NCBI RefSeq assembly: GCF_946902905.1
Contig: NZ_OX336385.1
Span: 1,651,396-1,715,395 of the forward strand
DNA from: Streptococcus sp. Marseille-Q6470
GTDB lineage: Bacteria > Bacillota > Bacilli > Lactobacillales > Streptococcaceae
Direction of reading: 5' to 3'
Length of the DNA stretch: 64,000 nucleotides
In this document: positions 35,287 to 43,726 of the stretch, in pieces
How positions within the stretch are numbered: the stretch's first letter is position 1
Layout of the letters: every line of letters starts with the position of its first letter
Made by a program: the position numbers and the translations under genes
Notes under the pieces: generated by a model
The model's database searches: none
What the model saw: the letters and a program-made list of their open reading frames with translations, nothing else
Told to the model about the DNA's origin: nothing

Positions 35287-36888
35287 ATGGAAACAACACA
35301 AACTTCCCAGTCGCTCTATCAGGCCCTGTGGAACTCAGCGGATGTTCTCCGCTCTAAGATGGATGCCAACGACTACAAGTCCTATCTTTTGGGCATGGTC
35401 TTTTACAAGTATCTATCGGACAAGATGCTCTTTTTCGTGGCTGAGACTATGGAAGAGGGGACAGATAGTCTTGAGGATGCTCTTGAGGTCTATCGCAATT
35501 ACTACGAGGATGCAGATACTCATGAGGATTTGGTCTCTGTCATGAACGATGAGCTCAACTATATCATCAAACCAGACTTGACCTTTACGGCTCTAGTAGC
35601 TCGTGTCAATGAGGGGACTTTTCAGCTGGAAGATCTAGCTCAAGGTTTTCGTGATATCGAGCAGAGTGACGACCTCTATGAAAATCTCTTTGAAGATATC
35701 GACCTCTACTCTAAAAAGCTAGGGGCTACTCCGCAAAAGCAAAACCAAACGGTAGCAGCAGTCATGAAAGAGTTGGCTGTGCTAGACGTGGCTGGTCATG
35801 CGGGCGATATGCTGGGGGATGCCTATGAGTATCTGATCGGTCAGTTTGCGACTGACTCGGGTAAGAAAGCTGGTGAGTTTTATACACCTCAGCCTGTTGC
35901 CAAACTCATGACTCAGATTGCCTTTTTAGGTCGTGAAGACCAGGAAGGTTTTACCATCTATGATGCGACTATGGGGTCGGGCTCTCTCTTGCTAAATGCC
36001 AAGAAATATTCTCATAAACCGCAGACAGTCGTCTACTTTGGTCAGGAGCTCAATACTTCGACCTATAACCTAGCTCGGATGAACATGATCCTACACGGCG
36101 TTCCTGTTGAGAATCAATTCCTACACAATGCCGATACCTTGGATGAAGACTGGCCAACTCAAGAGCCGACCAACTTTGACGGTGTTCTCATGAACCCGCC
36201 ATACTCTGCCAAGTGGTCAGCAAGTTCAGGCTTTATGGCTGACCCTCGTTTTTCTCCTTTTGGGAAACTGGCACCCCAGTCCAAGGCTGACTTTGCTTTT
36301 CTCCTACATGGATATTACCACCTCAAGCAGGATAATGGAGTAATGGCTATCGTTCTTCCCCACGGTGTTCTTTTCCGTGGGAATGCGGAAGGAACCATTC
36401 GCAAGGCCTTGTTAGAAGAAGGAGCTATTGATACGGTTATCGGTCTACCAGCCAATATCTTCTTTAATACTAGCATTCCAACTACGGTTATCATTCTCAA
36501 GAAGAACCGTACCAACCGTGATGTCTACTTTATCGATGCCTCTAAGGAGTTTGATAAGGGGAAAAATCAGAATATCATGACGGATGCCCATATCGAGAAG
36601 ATTCTGGAAGCCTATAAGTCACGTGAGGAGATTGATAAGTTTGCTCATCTAGCAAGCTATGAAGAAATCGTCGAAAATGACTACAACCTCAATATCCCTC
36701 GCTATGTAGACACCTTTGAGGAAGAAGAAGTAGAGCCACTGACAGACATCGTCAGCAAGATTAATGAGACCAATAAAGCAATCGAAAGCCAAACAGCTTC
36801 CCTGCTTGAAATGCTCGGTCAACTCCACGGAACCACACCAGAAGCCGATGCTGAGCTCAAAGAGTTTTTGAAAAACTTTAAAGGGTGA
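35287..36888 (+). CDS. hsdM: Type I restriction-modification DNA methyltransferase subunit
   Basis: 533 residues from ATG 35287 (METTQTSQ...), preferred over TTG 35227. N-terminal HsdM_N helical domain, then an N6-adenine methyltransferase: FYTP region, motif I DATMGSGSLLL (D226), motif IV N303-P-P-Y306. A C-terminal helical tail binds HsdS. It methylates the target adenine and, with HsdS, forms the protective enzyme. The ribosome-binding site (AGAAAG) is weak. Intact, so host DNA should be modified, as needed with an intact hsdR. A terminator follows. Confidence 0.94.
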   Translation: METTQTSQSLYQALWNSADVLRSKMDANDYKSYLLGMVFYKYLSDKMLFFVAETMEEGTDSLEDALEVYRNYYEDADTHEDLVSVMNDELNYIIKPDLTFTALVARVNEGTFQLEDLAQGFRDIEQSDDLYENLFEDIDLYSKKLGATPQKQNQTVAAVMKELAVLDVAGHAGDMLGDAYEYLIGQFATDSGKKAGEFYTPQPVAKLMTQIAFLGREDQEGFTIYDATMGSGSLLLNAKKYSHKPQTVVYFGQELNTSTYNLARMNMILHGVPVENQFLHNADTLDEDWPTQEPTNFDGVLMNPPYSAKWSASSGFMADPRFSPFGKLAPQSKADFAFLLHGYYHLKQDNGVMAIVLPHGVLFRGNAEGTIRKALLEEGAIDTVIGLPANIFFNTSIPTTVIILKKNRTNRDVYFIDASKEFDKGKNQNIMTDAHIEKILEAYKSREEIDKFAHLASYEEIVENDYNLNIPRYVDTFEEEEVEPLTDIVSKINETNKAIESQTASLLEMLGQLHGTTPEADAELKEFLKNFKG

Positions 36889-36925
36889 TGGGGAATAGTT
36901 AGATACGTAAATCCTTTTTAAATCC

Positions 36926-36955
36926 CAGCCAAATTAACTTTTGGCTGGCTTTTAT
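36926..36955 (+). terminator. Terminator of hsdM
   Basis: CAGCCAAA and TTTGGCTG arms with a short loop, followed by GCTTTTATTTTTT. Confidence 0.8.
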
Positions 36956-36965
36956 TTTTTATTCA

Positions 36966-36994
36966 TGTTATAATTAAATTACCTAAAAGGTAAT
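36966..36994 (+). promoter_or_regulatory. Promoter and operator of the HigBA-type operon
   Basis: TGTTATAAT (36966-36974) is an extended -10. Just downstream is a perfect palindrome, ATTACCT-AAA-AGGTAAT (36978-36994), over the expected transcription start, the natural site for autorepression by the HTH antitoxin. Confidence 0.7.
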
Positions 36995-37017
36995 CTAAAA
37001 TAAACAGAAAGGGACTT

Positions 37018-37356
37018 ATGAAGCTTATCTATACAAACAAAACTGTTAAAAAGCAGTGCACAGAGCTGAGACAGGCGAAAAAGGATTTTTCGGATAAGGT
37101 TGCTGTAAAGTTGCATCTCTTGATCAACTTTTTGGAAGCAGCAGATTCTTTGGCCAGTGTGACAGCTTTTCCTAAATATCACTTTCACCAACTTAAGGGA
37201 AAGAGACAGGGACAGTTTGCTTTAGATATAGATGGTCGAAAGAGTTCCTATCGTTTGATTGTGGGTTTTCGTGAAGAGGACCTAGAAAAGGTATTTTCCA
37301 GTCCTATTGAAATTGAAATCCTAAAAATAGAGGAGGTCAGCAATCACTATGAGTAA
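37018..37356 (+). CDS. HigB/RelE-like toxin
   Basis: 112 residues, basic, with the small RelE/HigB fold signs: a charged N-terminal helix, then KGKRQGQFALDIDGRKSSYRLIV, where the beta-sheet Arg/Lys residues sit, and a C-terminal strand. It probably cuts mRNA on the ribosome when its antitoxin is lost. GAAAGGGA lies before the ATG. The stop overlaps the next start by 8 bases and toxin precedes antitoxin, the HigBA order. No active-site loss can be judged without alignment. Confidence 0.75.
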   Translation: MKLIYTNKTVKKQCTELRQAKKDFSDKVAVKLHLLINFLEAADSLASVTAFPKYHFHQLKGKRQGQFALDIDGRKSSYRLIVGFREEDLEKVFSSPIEIEILKIEEVSNHYE

Positions 37357-38434
37357 TAAAATTGTTGAATACAAAGACCTGATTGCTTTTCATCCAGGTC
37401 AGTATGTTGAAGAGTTGATTGAAGATTATAACGTAACGCAGAAAGAATTTGCGGAGCGTTTGGGAGTTTCAGCAAAGACTGTCAGCAAGCTCGTCAATGC
37501 GGAGGAGTCTATTAGTAAAGAAACGGCACATAAGTTAGCCAAGCTAAGTGGAGTTTCCATGCAAACTTGGCTCAATCTTCAAAACGCTTACGATGTAAAA
37601 GTTGCAGAAATTGTAGAACAAAAAGAACTAGAAGAAGGTAGCGAGAAAGAAATCTGCGAGATGATTGATTTCAAGTATTTTAAGGAAAAAGGCTACGTTC
37701 CAGACAAACGCTATAGCTTGAAGGAAAAGATTATCGAACTTCGCAAAATTCTAGGCGTGGCAAGTTTAGAAAATCTTACATCTTTTAACCATCTAGTGAG
37801 TTATCGGAATACGCGTGAATTTACAACTAAAAGTATAGTCAACTCCAATATCATGCTGGAGTTGGCATCTAAAAAAGCACGTGATACAACAACTACTAAG
37901 CTCAATCGCAAAAAGTTAGAGAAAAGCTTGCCTGCCTTGAGAGAGTTGACCAGACAGGATCCAGAAGCCTTTCCTCAACGCTTGTATGATATCTTGTTAG
38001 ACTGTGGTGTTGTCCTAGTCGGTCTGCCTGCTTTGCCAAATGCTAATCTGAATGGAGCGACTAAAAAATTCAGTAATGGCAGTGCCTTGCTTTTACTCAC
38101 GGATCGAAATAAAGTATCAGATATTTTCTGGTTCTCACTCTTTCATGAGATAGGACATATTCTGGAGAATGATTTTTCATCTGATGAAGGAAACAGCGAA
38201 ACCTATCTTCGTTCTGAGGAACAGGCAGATCAGTTTGCAAAAGATTTCTTGATTAGACCAGAAGACTATCAAGCTTTTGTTGAAAAAGGAAACTTTGATA
38301 AGAAGGATATCATACGTTTTGCTGAGGAGATAGATATTCATCCTAGCGTCGTTTTAGGCAGATTACAAAATGAGGGTATTCTCGGTTTTGATCGTTTCCG
38401 AGAACTAAAAGAAAATTATTACTTTGTTTCTTGA
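37349..38434 (+). CDS. HigA-like antitoxin fused to an ImmA/IrrE-type metallopeptidase domain
   Basis: 361 residues, over three times a normal HigA. Residues ~15-75 are an XRE-type helix-turn-helix (NVTQKEFAERLGVSAKTVSKLV). After a linker, the C-terminal half contains FHEIGHIL with H266-E267-x2-H270, the zinc-protease motif of ImmA/IrrE (COG2856), and EEQADQFAKDFL, typical of the same domain and able to give the third ligand. The protease could cut a repressor or the antitoxin itself to release the toxin upon stress; that is inference. Start overlaps the toxin stop. The palindrome at 36978 is its likely operator. Confidence 0.82.
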   Translation: MSNKIVEYKDLIAFHPGQYVEELIEDYNVTQKEFAERLGVSAKTVSKLVNAEESISKETAHKLAKLSGVSMQTWLNLQNAYDVKVAEIVEQKELEEGSEKEICEMIDFKYFKEKGYVPDKRYSLKEKIIELRKILGVASLENLTSFNHLVSYRNTREFTTKSIVNSNIMLELASKKARDTTTTKLNRKKLEKSLPALRELTRQDPEAFPQRLYDILLDCGVVLVGLPALPNANLNGATKKFSNGSALLLLTDRNKVSDIFWFSLFHEIGHILENDFSSDEGNSETYLRSEEQADQFAKDFLIRPEDYQAFVEKGNFDKKDIIRFAEEIDIHPSVVLGRLQNEGILGFDRFRELKENYYFVS

Positions 38435-38564
38435 ATCTATGGAAATTTATAGAAGATAAAAAAGCTTCATACGGCTAGTACTTAGAACTTCTTTATTCAC
38501 TCATTTTTATAGATATAACTTTGTTTCCGTATTTCCTGGGAACTAGTAGAAGTTAAGGAGAAAT

Positions 38565-38969
38565 ATGGAAAATAACAACCAACGTGCCCTTTGTCAGCAA
38601 CTCTGGGCGGAAAATAAATACCTTGTTTTGAGCCATTCCAGCAATATTTACAAGGACATTCGTCAGTATCTCAAGCAAGAAGTGGTGGAGCTGAGTCAGG
38701 TTCAAGAGATGATTGACCGTGCCTGCCAGATTCCAGAGCACAGGGGTCAGGTTTGCAACTCCTTCCAGCATATTTGGGGCTATTTTAAAAAGCAAGCCAG
38801 CCTTGATGAACGCAAAGACTATATGCTTTTGCTGGACCGCTATCGCTTTGGTCAAGCTTCCAAGGAAGACTTGATTGCTAGGACTAGAGATTTGCTTGAA
38901 CGATACCCAAATGCTTATCTGCAACATTCTACCTTGCTGAAAGGAGACTCCCATGAGACTTTGGCATGA
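38565..38969 (+). CDS. YbgA-family (DUF1722) protein
   Basis: 134 residues, all-helical, matching the YbgA domain: LWAENKYLVLSHS, HIWGYFKKQ, RYRFGQ and YLQHSTLL. This domain is found fused to or near photolyase and other DNA-repair genes; its biochemical role is not settled. It overlaps by 17 bases with a pyrimidine-dimer glycosylase gene, so a DNA-repair role in UV damage is likely. AAGGAGA precedes the ATG at 38565. The 130 bases upstream hold no clear promoter. Confidence 0.8.
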   Translation: MENNNQRALCQQLWAENKYLVLSHSSNIYKDIRQYLKQEVVELSQVQEMIDRACQIPEHRGQVCNSFQHIWGYFKKQASLDERKDYMLLLDRYRFGQASKEDLIARTRDLLERYPNAYLQHSTLLKGDSHETLA

Positions 38970-39318
38970 GGATTTGATTTCACGACTTCCCCGTCCTCAG
39001 CTCTTGGGGCAGCATCGAGAGTGCTGTGCCCTTCGTGGCAATGGATGGGGCAGAAAACATGCGACGGTTGACTATGTCTTTACCCACTCGCCCTATCGTC
39101 TCTATACCTATCATTGCTTCATCATGGAGGAGATGGCTAGCCGTGGCTACAAGGTCAGTCCGGAGTGGCTGGATAAGAACTACCGTGGCAAGACCTGCCC
39201 TCCTTATCAAGACTTAGCAGAGGAAAAGCTGAAAAGTCCAATCTATAGTGAGCATGACTATGCCTACTATGAGGAGTGTCTGGACAATCTCCGTGAGAAA
39301 GGCATAGAGCTGGAGTAA
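38953..39318 (+). CDS. Pyrimidine dimer DNA glycosylase (endonuclease V, DenV family)
   Basis: 121 residues. The N-terminus MRLWHEDLISRLPRPQLLGQ runs into HRECCALRGNGWG; R22-E23 align without gaps with the catalytic Arg22-Glu23 of T4 endonuclease V. T4 uses the amino group of Thr2, exposed by Met removal; here residue 2 is Arg, which normally blocks Met removal, so the nucleophile may differ. Members excise cyclobutane pyrimidine dimers. Start overlaps the YbgA gene end, with AAGGAGA in front. Together they form a small repair operon at the edge of the restriction island. Confidence 0.78.
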   Translation: MRLWHEDLISRLPRPQLLGQHRECCALRGNGWGRKHATVDYVFTHSPYRLYTYHCFIMEEMASRGYKVSPEWLDKNYRGKTCPPYQDLAEEKLKSPIYSEHDYAYYEECLDNLREKGIELE

Positions 39319-39422
39319 TAGTTAGGAAGTTCTCCAATATATAATTCTTTTCGTAATTTTTTCGAATCATAAAAATGAGACCTTTAGAATTTTCTAAGGT
39401 CTTCTTTTTATAAGTATTTGAA

Positions 39423-39451
39423 TTTACTTTTAATAACTTTTAAGTTATAAT
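39423..39451 (+). promoter_or_regulatory. Promoter before the orphan antitoxin
   Basis: TTTACT, 17 bp, TATAAT (39446-39451). Confidence 0.5.
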
Positions 39452-39513
39452 TTAAAAAAGCCAAGCGTGAACTGAAGGACTTAAAGGAAAGAGGGTTAAG
39501 TGATGAAGAATAG
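39451..39513 (+). pseudogene. C-terminal remnant of a HigB/Gp49-like toxin gene
   Basis: The 20 codons before the TAG at 39511-39513 read FKKAKRELKDLKERGLSDEE, a lysine/glutamate-rich helix like the tail of phage-derived Gp49-like toxins, and overlap the antitoxin start just as in intact toxin-antitoxin pairs. A stop (39448-39450) lies immediately upstream and no toxin body exists. It looks like a deletion that kept only the part overlapping the antitoxin signals. Confidence 0.55.
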
Positions 39514-39796
39514 TGCTATTGGGAGCAATTGGAAGAATATCCGGTCAGAACTTTTTACCAAGGAGGAAATCCTTGAAAGTGATATGCGGGTGGCTATCAT
39601 GAGTGAATTGATCGAAGCCAGACATGAGCAAGGAATAAGTCAGAAAAAGCTAGAAGAACTTAGTGGAGTGAGCCAGCCTGTCATTGCTAGAATGGAAACA
39701 GGAAAGACTAGTCCTCAGTTGGATACGGTCTTAAAAGTTTTAGCCAGTTTAGGAAAGACACTAGCAGTCGTTCCACTTGAACAGGAAAAGACTTGA
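39503..39796 (+). CDS. XRE-family HTH antitoxin (orphan)
   Basis: 97 residues from ATG 39503 (GAGGG seven bases ahead); GTG at 39500 would add one residue. Residues ~35-90 form a Cro/C1-type helix-turn-helix (ARHEQGISQKKLEELSGVSQPVIARMETG). The size and the C-terminal LGKTLAVVPLE are typical of HigA-like antitoxins of Gp49-type pairs. Its partner is reduced to a 20-codon tail. It may survive as a DNA-binding regulator or as an anti-toxin against related incoming toxins. Confidence 0.75.
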   Translation: MKNSAIGSNWKNIRSELFTKEEILESDMRVAIMSELIEARHEQGISQKKLEELSGVSQPVIARMETGKTSPQLDTVLKVLASLGKTLAVVPLEQEKT

Positions 39797-40004
39797 TAGG
39801 GATGGAATGACTTGACTTGGTTTGCTAAAATCATTTACTGGATAATTTTACCTCCCGTCTGCACTTTTCAGGGAAATATCAGAATGACTAAAGGAAAATC
39901 AACCTATAGTCTTTTCTAATACCAAGCCATAGGTAGCTTTCAATTTACTGTCATTTTATAAAGAATATAGCAACCTTGAAAGGTTACTAATCTATATTTA
40001 TCAA

Positions 40005-40037
40005 AGGATTTGGGGAATCTTCTCCAAATCTTTTTTT
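40005..40037 (+). terminator. Terminator upstream of metE
   Basis: GATTTGGGGA and TCTCCAAATC arms with a 4-base loop, then T8. Confidence 0.85.
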
Positions 40038-40051
40038 GTCTTTTAAATCGA

Positions 40052-40072
40052 GATATAGTTTCAAACTATATC
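40052..40072. promoter_or_regulatory. MET-box (MetR/MtaR operator)
   Basis: The core TATAGTTTCAAACTATA matches the streptococcal MET-box palindrome bound by the LysR-type methionine regulator; with one more pair on each side plus GA/TC it forms 10-bp arms around a central C. A half-site-like GATAGTTTCAA recurs near 40120 over the promoter. Confidence 0.85.
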
Positions 40073-40112
40073 AAAGCCTAATTTTTTACAATTATACAGA
40101 CGCTTTCTTTTC

Positions 40113-40121
40113 TGTTAAGAT
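40113..40121 (+). promoter_or_regulatory. Extended -10 promoter of metE
   Basis: TGTTAAGAT, 41 bp after the MET-box and 31 bases before the ATG. GGAGG at 40141-40145. Confidence 0.55.
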
Positions 40122-40152
40122 AGTTTCAACAACAATTTTTGGAGGACAAAAC

Positions 40153-42402
40153 ATGTCAACTACAATTATCGGTTTCCCTCGTTTGGGTGAATTCCGCGAA
40201 TTAAAATTTACAACTGAAAAATACTTTAGAAAAGAAATCTCAGAAGAAGAACTCTTGGCTGCTGCGAAAGAATTGCGTGCAAAACACTGGAACATCGTCA
40301 AAGAAAAAGGCATCACTGAAATTCCATCAAATGACTTTTCACACTATGACAACTTCCTTGATGCTGCTTTCCTTTTCAACGTAGTTCCTGCATCTGTTCA
40401 AAACTTGGAATTGTCTGATCTTGAACGTTACTTTGCTTTGGGACGTGGTTACCAAGGAGAAAAAGGGGATGTTCGTGCCCTTCCGATGAAGAAATGGTTC
40501 AATACGAACTACCACTATATCGTTCCTAAATTTGAAAAAGACACTCAAGTAAAATTAGCTGGTCACAAGATTTTCGATGAGTTCCAAGAAGCTAAAGAAC
40601 TTGGTCTCAACACTCGTCCTGTCCTTGTAGGTCCATTCACATTCCTTCAATTGTCAGACTTTGAAGAAGGTGTGAAAGCAGAAGACTTCGTAGATAGCTT
40701 AGTGGCTGCTTACCAAGATGTTTTTGCGAAATTGGCTGAACTTGGTGCAACTCGTATCCAACTCGACGAAGCAGCTCTTGTAAAAGACTTGACAGAAGAA
40801 GAAAAAGCACTCTTCTTGAACATCTACAACAAGCTTTTGGCTGACAAAAAAGGTCTTGAAGTCTTGCTTCAAACTTACTTTGGAGACGTTCGTGACGTTT
40901 ACGCTGACCTTGTGAAATTGCCAGTAGATGCGATTGGTCTTGACTTCGTTGAAGGTAAGAAAACTCTTGAACTCGTTAAAGGTGGATTCCCAGCTGATAA
41001 GACTCTTTATGCAGGTATTGTCAATGGTAAGAACATCTGGCGCAACAACTACGAAAAGAGCTTGGCTGTTCTTGAGCAAATCCCAGCTGAAAACATCGTT
41101 TTGACAAGCTCATGTTCACTTCTTCATGTGCCATTTACAACAGCTAACGAAGAATTTGAACCAGCTATCTTGAACCACTTTGCTTTCGCAGTTGAAAAAT
41201 TGGATGAAATCCGTGACTTGGATGCTATCCGCAATGGTCAAGGTGCAGAAGCTCTTGCAGCAAACAAAGAACTCTTTGCGACTGAACGTGTTGGTGAAAA
41301 TGCGGAACTTCGTGCCCGTATCGCAGGATTGACAGATGCAGACTACACTCGTTTGCCAGCCTTTGCAGAACGTGAAGCTATTCAAGAAGATGCCTTCAAA
41401 CTTCCAGCTCTTCCAACAACAACTATCGGTTCATTCCCTCAAACGAAGGAAGTTCGTGCTAAACGTTTGGCCTTCCGTAAGGGTGAATTGTCACACGAAG
41501 AATACGATGCCTTCATTGCTGAAACCATCGACGAATGGATCAAATGGCAAGAAGAAGTTGGATTTGACGTGCTTGTACACGGTGAATTCGAACGTAATGA
41601 CATGGTTGAGTACTTCGGTCAAAACTTGTCAGGTTACCTCTTCTCTAAGAATGGTTGGGTACAATCATACGGTATGCGTGGGGTTAAACCACCAATCATC
41701 TGGGGTGATGTGACTCGTCTCAACCCAATCACTGTGAAATGGTCTAGCTACGCACAAAGACGTACTGACAAACCTGTTAAAGGTATGTTGACTGGACCTG
41801 TTACCATCCTTAACTGGTCATTCCCACGTGAAGACATCTCTATCAAGGATTCTACTCTTCAAATCGCTCTTGCAATCAAGGATGAAGTTCTTGACCTTGA
41901 AGCTGCAGGCGTGAAAATCATCCAAATCGACGAGGCTGCTCTTCGTGAGAAATTGCCACTCCGTCGTAGCGACTGGTACGAAGACTACCTTGACTGGGCT
42001 ATTCCAGCCTTCCGCTTGGTACACTCAACAGTAGCTCCAGATACACAAATCCACACTCACATGTGTTACTCAGAATTTACAGATATCATCCCAGCTATCG
42101 ACAACATGGATGCGGACGTTATCTCATTTGAAGCTAGCCGTTCAAATCTTGAAATCTTGGACGAACTCAAAGCTCAAAACTTCCAGACAGAAGTGGGTCC
42201 TGGAGTTTACGATATCCACTCTCCTCGTGTGCCTAACGAAGGCGAAATCGACCACACCATCGAAGCCATCCTTGCTAAAGTACCAAGCAAGAAAGTATGG
42301 ATCAACCCTGACTGTGGTTTGAAAACACGTGGTATCCCAGAAACGAAAGAAAGCTTGATCCGCCTTGTAGACGCTGCGAAAGCTGCACGTCAGAAATTGT
42401 AA
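40153..42402 (+). CDS. metE: Cobalamin-independent methionine synthase
   Basis: 749 residues from ATG 40153 (TTGGAGGACAAAAC just ahead); the open frame extends upstream to 40036 but that part covers the promoter. Two barrel domains. The zinc ligands appear in HTHMCYSEF (His and Cys) and DCGLKTR (Cys) near the C-terminus; the N-terminal [12 protein letters not shown] starts the folate/substrate domain. It transfers a methyl group from methyltetrahydrofolate polyglutamate to homocysteine. metF follows after 63 bases and provides the methyl donor. The MET-box upstream makes it methionine-regulated. Confidence 0.96.
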   Translation: MSTTIIGFPRLGEFRELKFTTEKYFRKEISEEELLAAAKELRAKHWNIVKEKGITEIPSNDFSHYDNFLDAAFLFNVVPASVQNLELSDLERYFALGRGYQGEKGDVRALPMKKWFNTNYHYIVPKFEKDTQVKLAGHKIFDEFQEAKELGLNTRPVLVGPFTFLQLSDFEEGVKAEDFVDSLVAAYQDVFAKLAELGATRIQLDEAALVKDLTEEEKALFLNIYNKLLADKKGLEVLLQTYFGDVRDVYADLVKLPVDAIGLDFVEGKKTLELVKGGFPADKTLYAGIVNGKNIWRNNYEKSLAVLEQIPAENIVLTSSCSLLHVPFTTANEEFEPAILNHFAFAVEKLDEIRDLDAIRNGQGAEALAANKELFATERVGENAELRARIAGLTDADYTRLPAFAEREAIQEDAFKLPALPTTTIGSFPQTKEVRAKRLAFRKGELSHEEYDAFIAETIDEWIKWQEEVGFDVLVHGEFERNDMVEYFGQNLSGYLFSKNGWVQSYGMRGVKPPIIWGDVTRLNPITVKWSSYAQRRTDKPVKGMLTGPVTILNWSFPREDISIKDSTLQIALAIKDEVLDLEAAGVKIIQIDEAALREKLPLRRSDWYEDYLDWAIPAFRLVHSTVAPDTQIHTHMCYSEFTDIIPAIDNMDADVISFEASRSNLEILDELKAQNFQTEVGPGVYDIHSPRVPNEGEIDHTIEAILAKVPSKKVWINPDCGLKTRGIPETKESLIRLVDAAKAARQKL

Positions 42403-42465
42403 GAAAAGACAATTCTCTCTACACGGTTGATCAGTAAGAAATCAACTAGAAAAAGGTTATTACAT

Positions 42466-43326
42466 ATGTCGCGTCAAACACCGTCACTCTCATTTGAAGT
42501 TTTCCCTCCAAACCCAGCAGTAGGCAATGACAAAATTATTGCAGCTCTGAAAGACATGCAGGGCTTGGCACCACACTTCATCAGTGTAACTGCCAGCAAT
42601 AATAAATTTAATATCAAAGAGACGACGGTTCGTTTGGCAGACTATATCCAAAATGACTTGGAGATTCCGACCATTGCTCACTTGCCAGCTATTTATCTAA
42701 CTAAGGATAAGGTGGCTGAGACCATTGCAGATTTGGATAAGGTTGGGGTTCAGAAAATCTTGGCTCTTCGTGGAGATATCATTCCTGATGTGGAGCCACA
42801 AAAAGATTTCCGTTACGCGACTGACTTGATCGAGTTTATCAAGGAACAGGCGCCACATTTTGAAATTATTGGAGCTTGTTATCCAGAAGGACATCCTGAT
42901 TCGCCAAACCAAATCTCAGATATTCAAAATCTCAAGAAAAAAGTAGATGCAGGCTGTTCAAGTCTTGTCACTCAGCTTTTCTTTGACAATGAGCGTTTCT
43001 ACGATTTCCAAGACAAATGTACCTTGGCAGGGATTGATGTTCCTATTCATGCAGGAATCATGCCAATCCTGAATCGTAACCAAGCTCTTCGTCTCTTGAA
43101 GACTTGTGAGAATATCCATCTCCCACGTAAGTTTAAGGCTATCTTGGACAAGTATGAGAATGACCCTGAGTCACTCAGAGCAGCAGGACTTGCCTATGCT
43201 GTAGACCAAATCGTGGACTTGGTAACGCAAGATGTAGCAGGGGTACATCTCTACACCATGAACAATGCAGACACTGCTCAGTACATCCACCAAGCAACCC
43301 ATGCCTTGTTCAATCATCAATCTTAA
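42466..43326 (+). CDS. metF: 5,10-methylenetetrahydrofolate reductase
   Basis: 286 residues from ATG 42466, with AAAAGG at 42451-42456; the frame is open to 42427 but that extension lacks a ribosome-binding site and family resemblance (family proteins begin near SLSFEVFPP). FAD-dependent TIM barrel: SFEVFPP, AHLPAIYLT, ILALRGD, and GACYPEGHP are all family motifs. It makes methyltetrahydrofolate for MetE. Co-transcription with metE is likely as there is no terminator between; one follows. Confidence 0.95.
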   Translation: MSRQTPSLSFEVFPPNPAVGNDKIIAALKDMQGLAPHFISVTASNNKFNIKETTVRLADYIQNDLEIPTIAHLPAIYLTKDKVAETIADLDKVGVQKILALRGDIIPDVEPQKDFRYATDLIEFIKEQAPHFEIIGACYPEGHPDSPNQISDIQNLKKKVDAGCSSLVTQLFFDNERFYDFQDKCTLAGIDVPIHAGIMPILNRNQALRLLKTCENIHLPRKFKAILDKYENDPESLRAAGLAYAVDQIVDLVTQDVAGVHLYTMNNADTAQYIHQATHALFNHQS

Positions 43327-43339
43327 AATAAACAAAAGC

Positions 43340-43378
43340 AAACCATTCTTCTTTTCATAGAGGAATGGTTCCTTTTTT
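43340..43378 (+). terminator. Terminator of metEF
   Basis: AACCATTCTT and AGGAATGGTT arms, then T-rich tail. Confidence 0.8.
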
Positions 43379-43726
43379 ATAGAAAAGACCGTACTTTTTA
43401 AGAAAAATATGATAAAATAGACTCTGTACGTACTTGATACAAAGATGAGGGTATTTAGGTTGTAAAGGTTTTTTAATAGTCAATTATTTTTTAATCAAAA
43501 TCTGATAATTGGTGTCTATAAAAAATACGAACGAAGTGAGTGTAAAAAGATTCATAATTGAATTTTGGCCTCATTTCTTAGGAAAAAAGATAAGCTTCCT
43601 AGCACTCATCGAGTGCGGCGTCACCTTCCTATTTTTCTACAGAAATGTTCGGCAGGCCGAACCGTCCAAAATATCTTGATTTTTGTAGGCAAGGCGTATA
43701 ATATTAACAATCCAAAGGGGATTAAA
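43379..43726 (+). other. Structured gap before pnp
   Basis: No gene is supported; a TTG-started frame from 43565 joins pnp in frame but lacks a ribosome-binding site. Three hairpin-forming repeats follow each other: TAGGAA with TTCCTA (~43580-43601), GCACTC-ATC-GAGTGC (43602-43616), and GTTCGGC-AG-GCCGAAC (43647-43662, perfect). A possible upstream extended -10, TGATAAAAT, is near 43410-43418, so some transcripts could carry this as a leader. Function unknown. Confidence 0.55.
43676..43702 (+). promoter_or_regulatory. Promoter of pnp
   Basis: TTGATT, 15-bp spacer, TATAAT (43697-43702). AAAGGGG at 43714-43720. Confidence 0.55.

Larger units (their letters stand above)
39797..40152 (+). other. 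356-base gap upstream of metE
   Basis: Holds a terminator (40005-40037), a small hairpin AACCTTGAAAGGTT at 39972-39985, the MET-box palindrome, and the metE promoter and ribosome-binding site. The first ~170 bases (39797-39970) show no gene or recognised element. No T-box or SAM-riboswitch core was found. Confidence 0.6.

Noticed and set aside
39797..40152. T-box or SAM riboswitch before metE
   Set aside because: No T-box core or SAM-switch motifs; a terminator there precedes the promoter and the MET-box explains control.
43565..43726. 54-residue N-terminal extension of Pnp
   Set aside because: No ribosome-binding site, it covers hairpins and the promoter, and the conserved Pnp start with AAAGGGG is at 43727.
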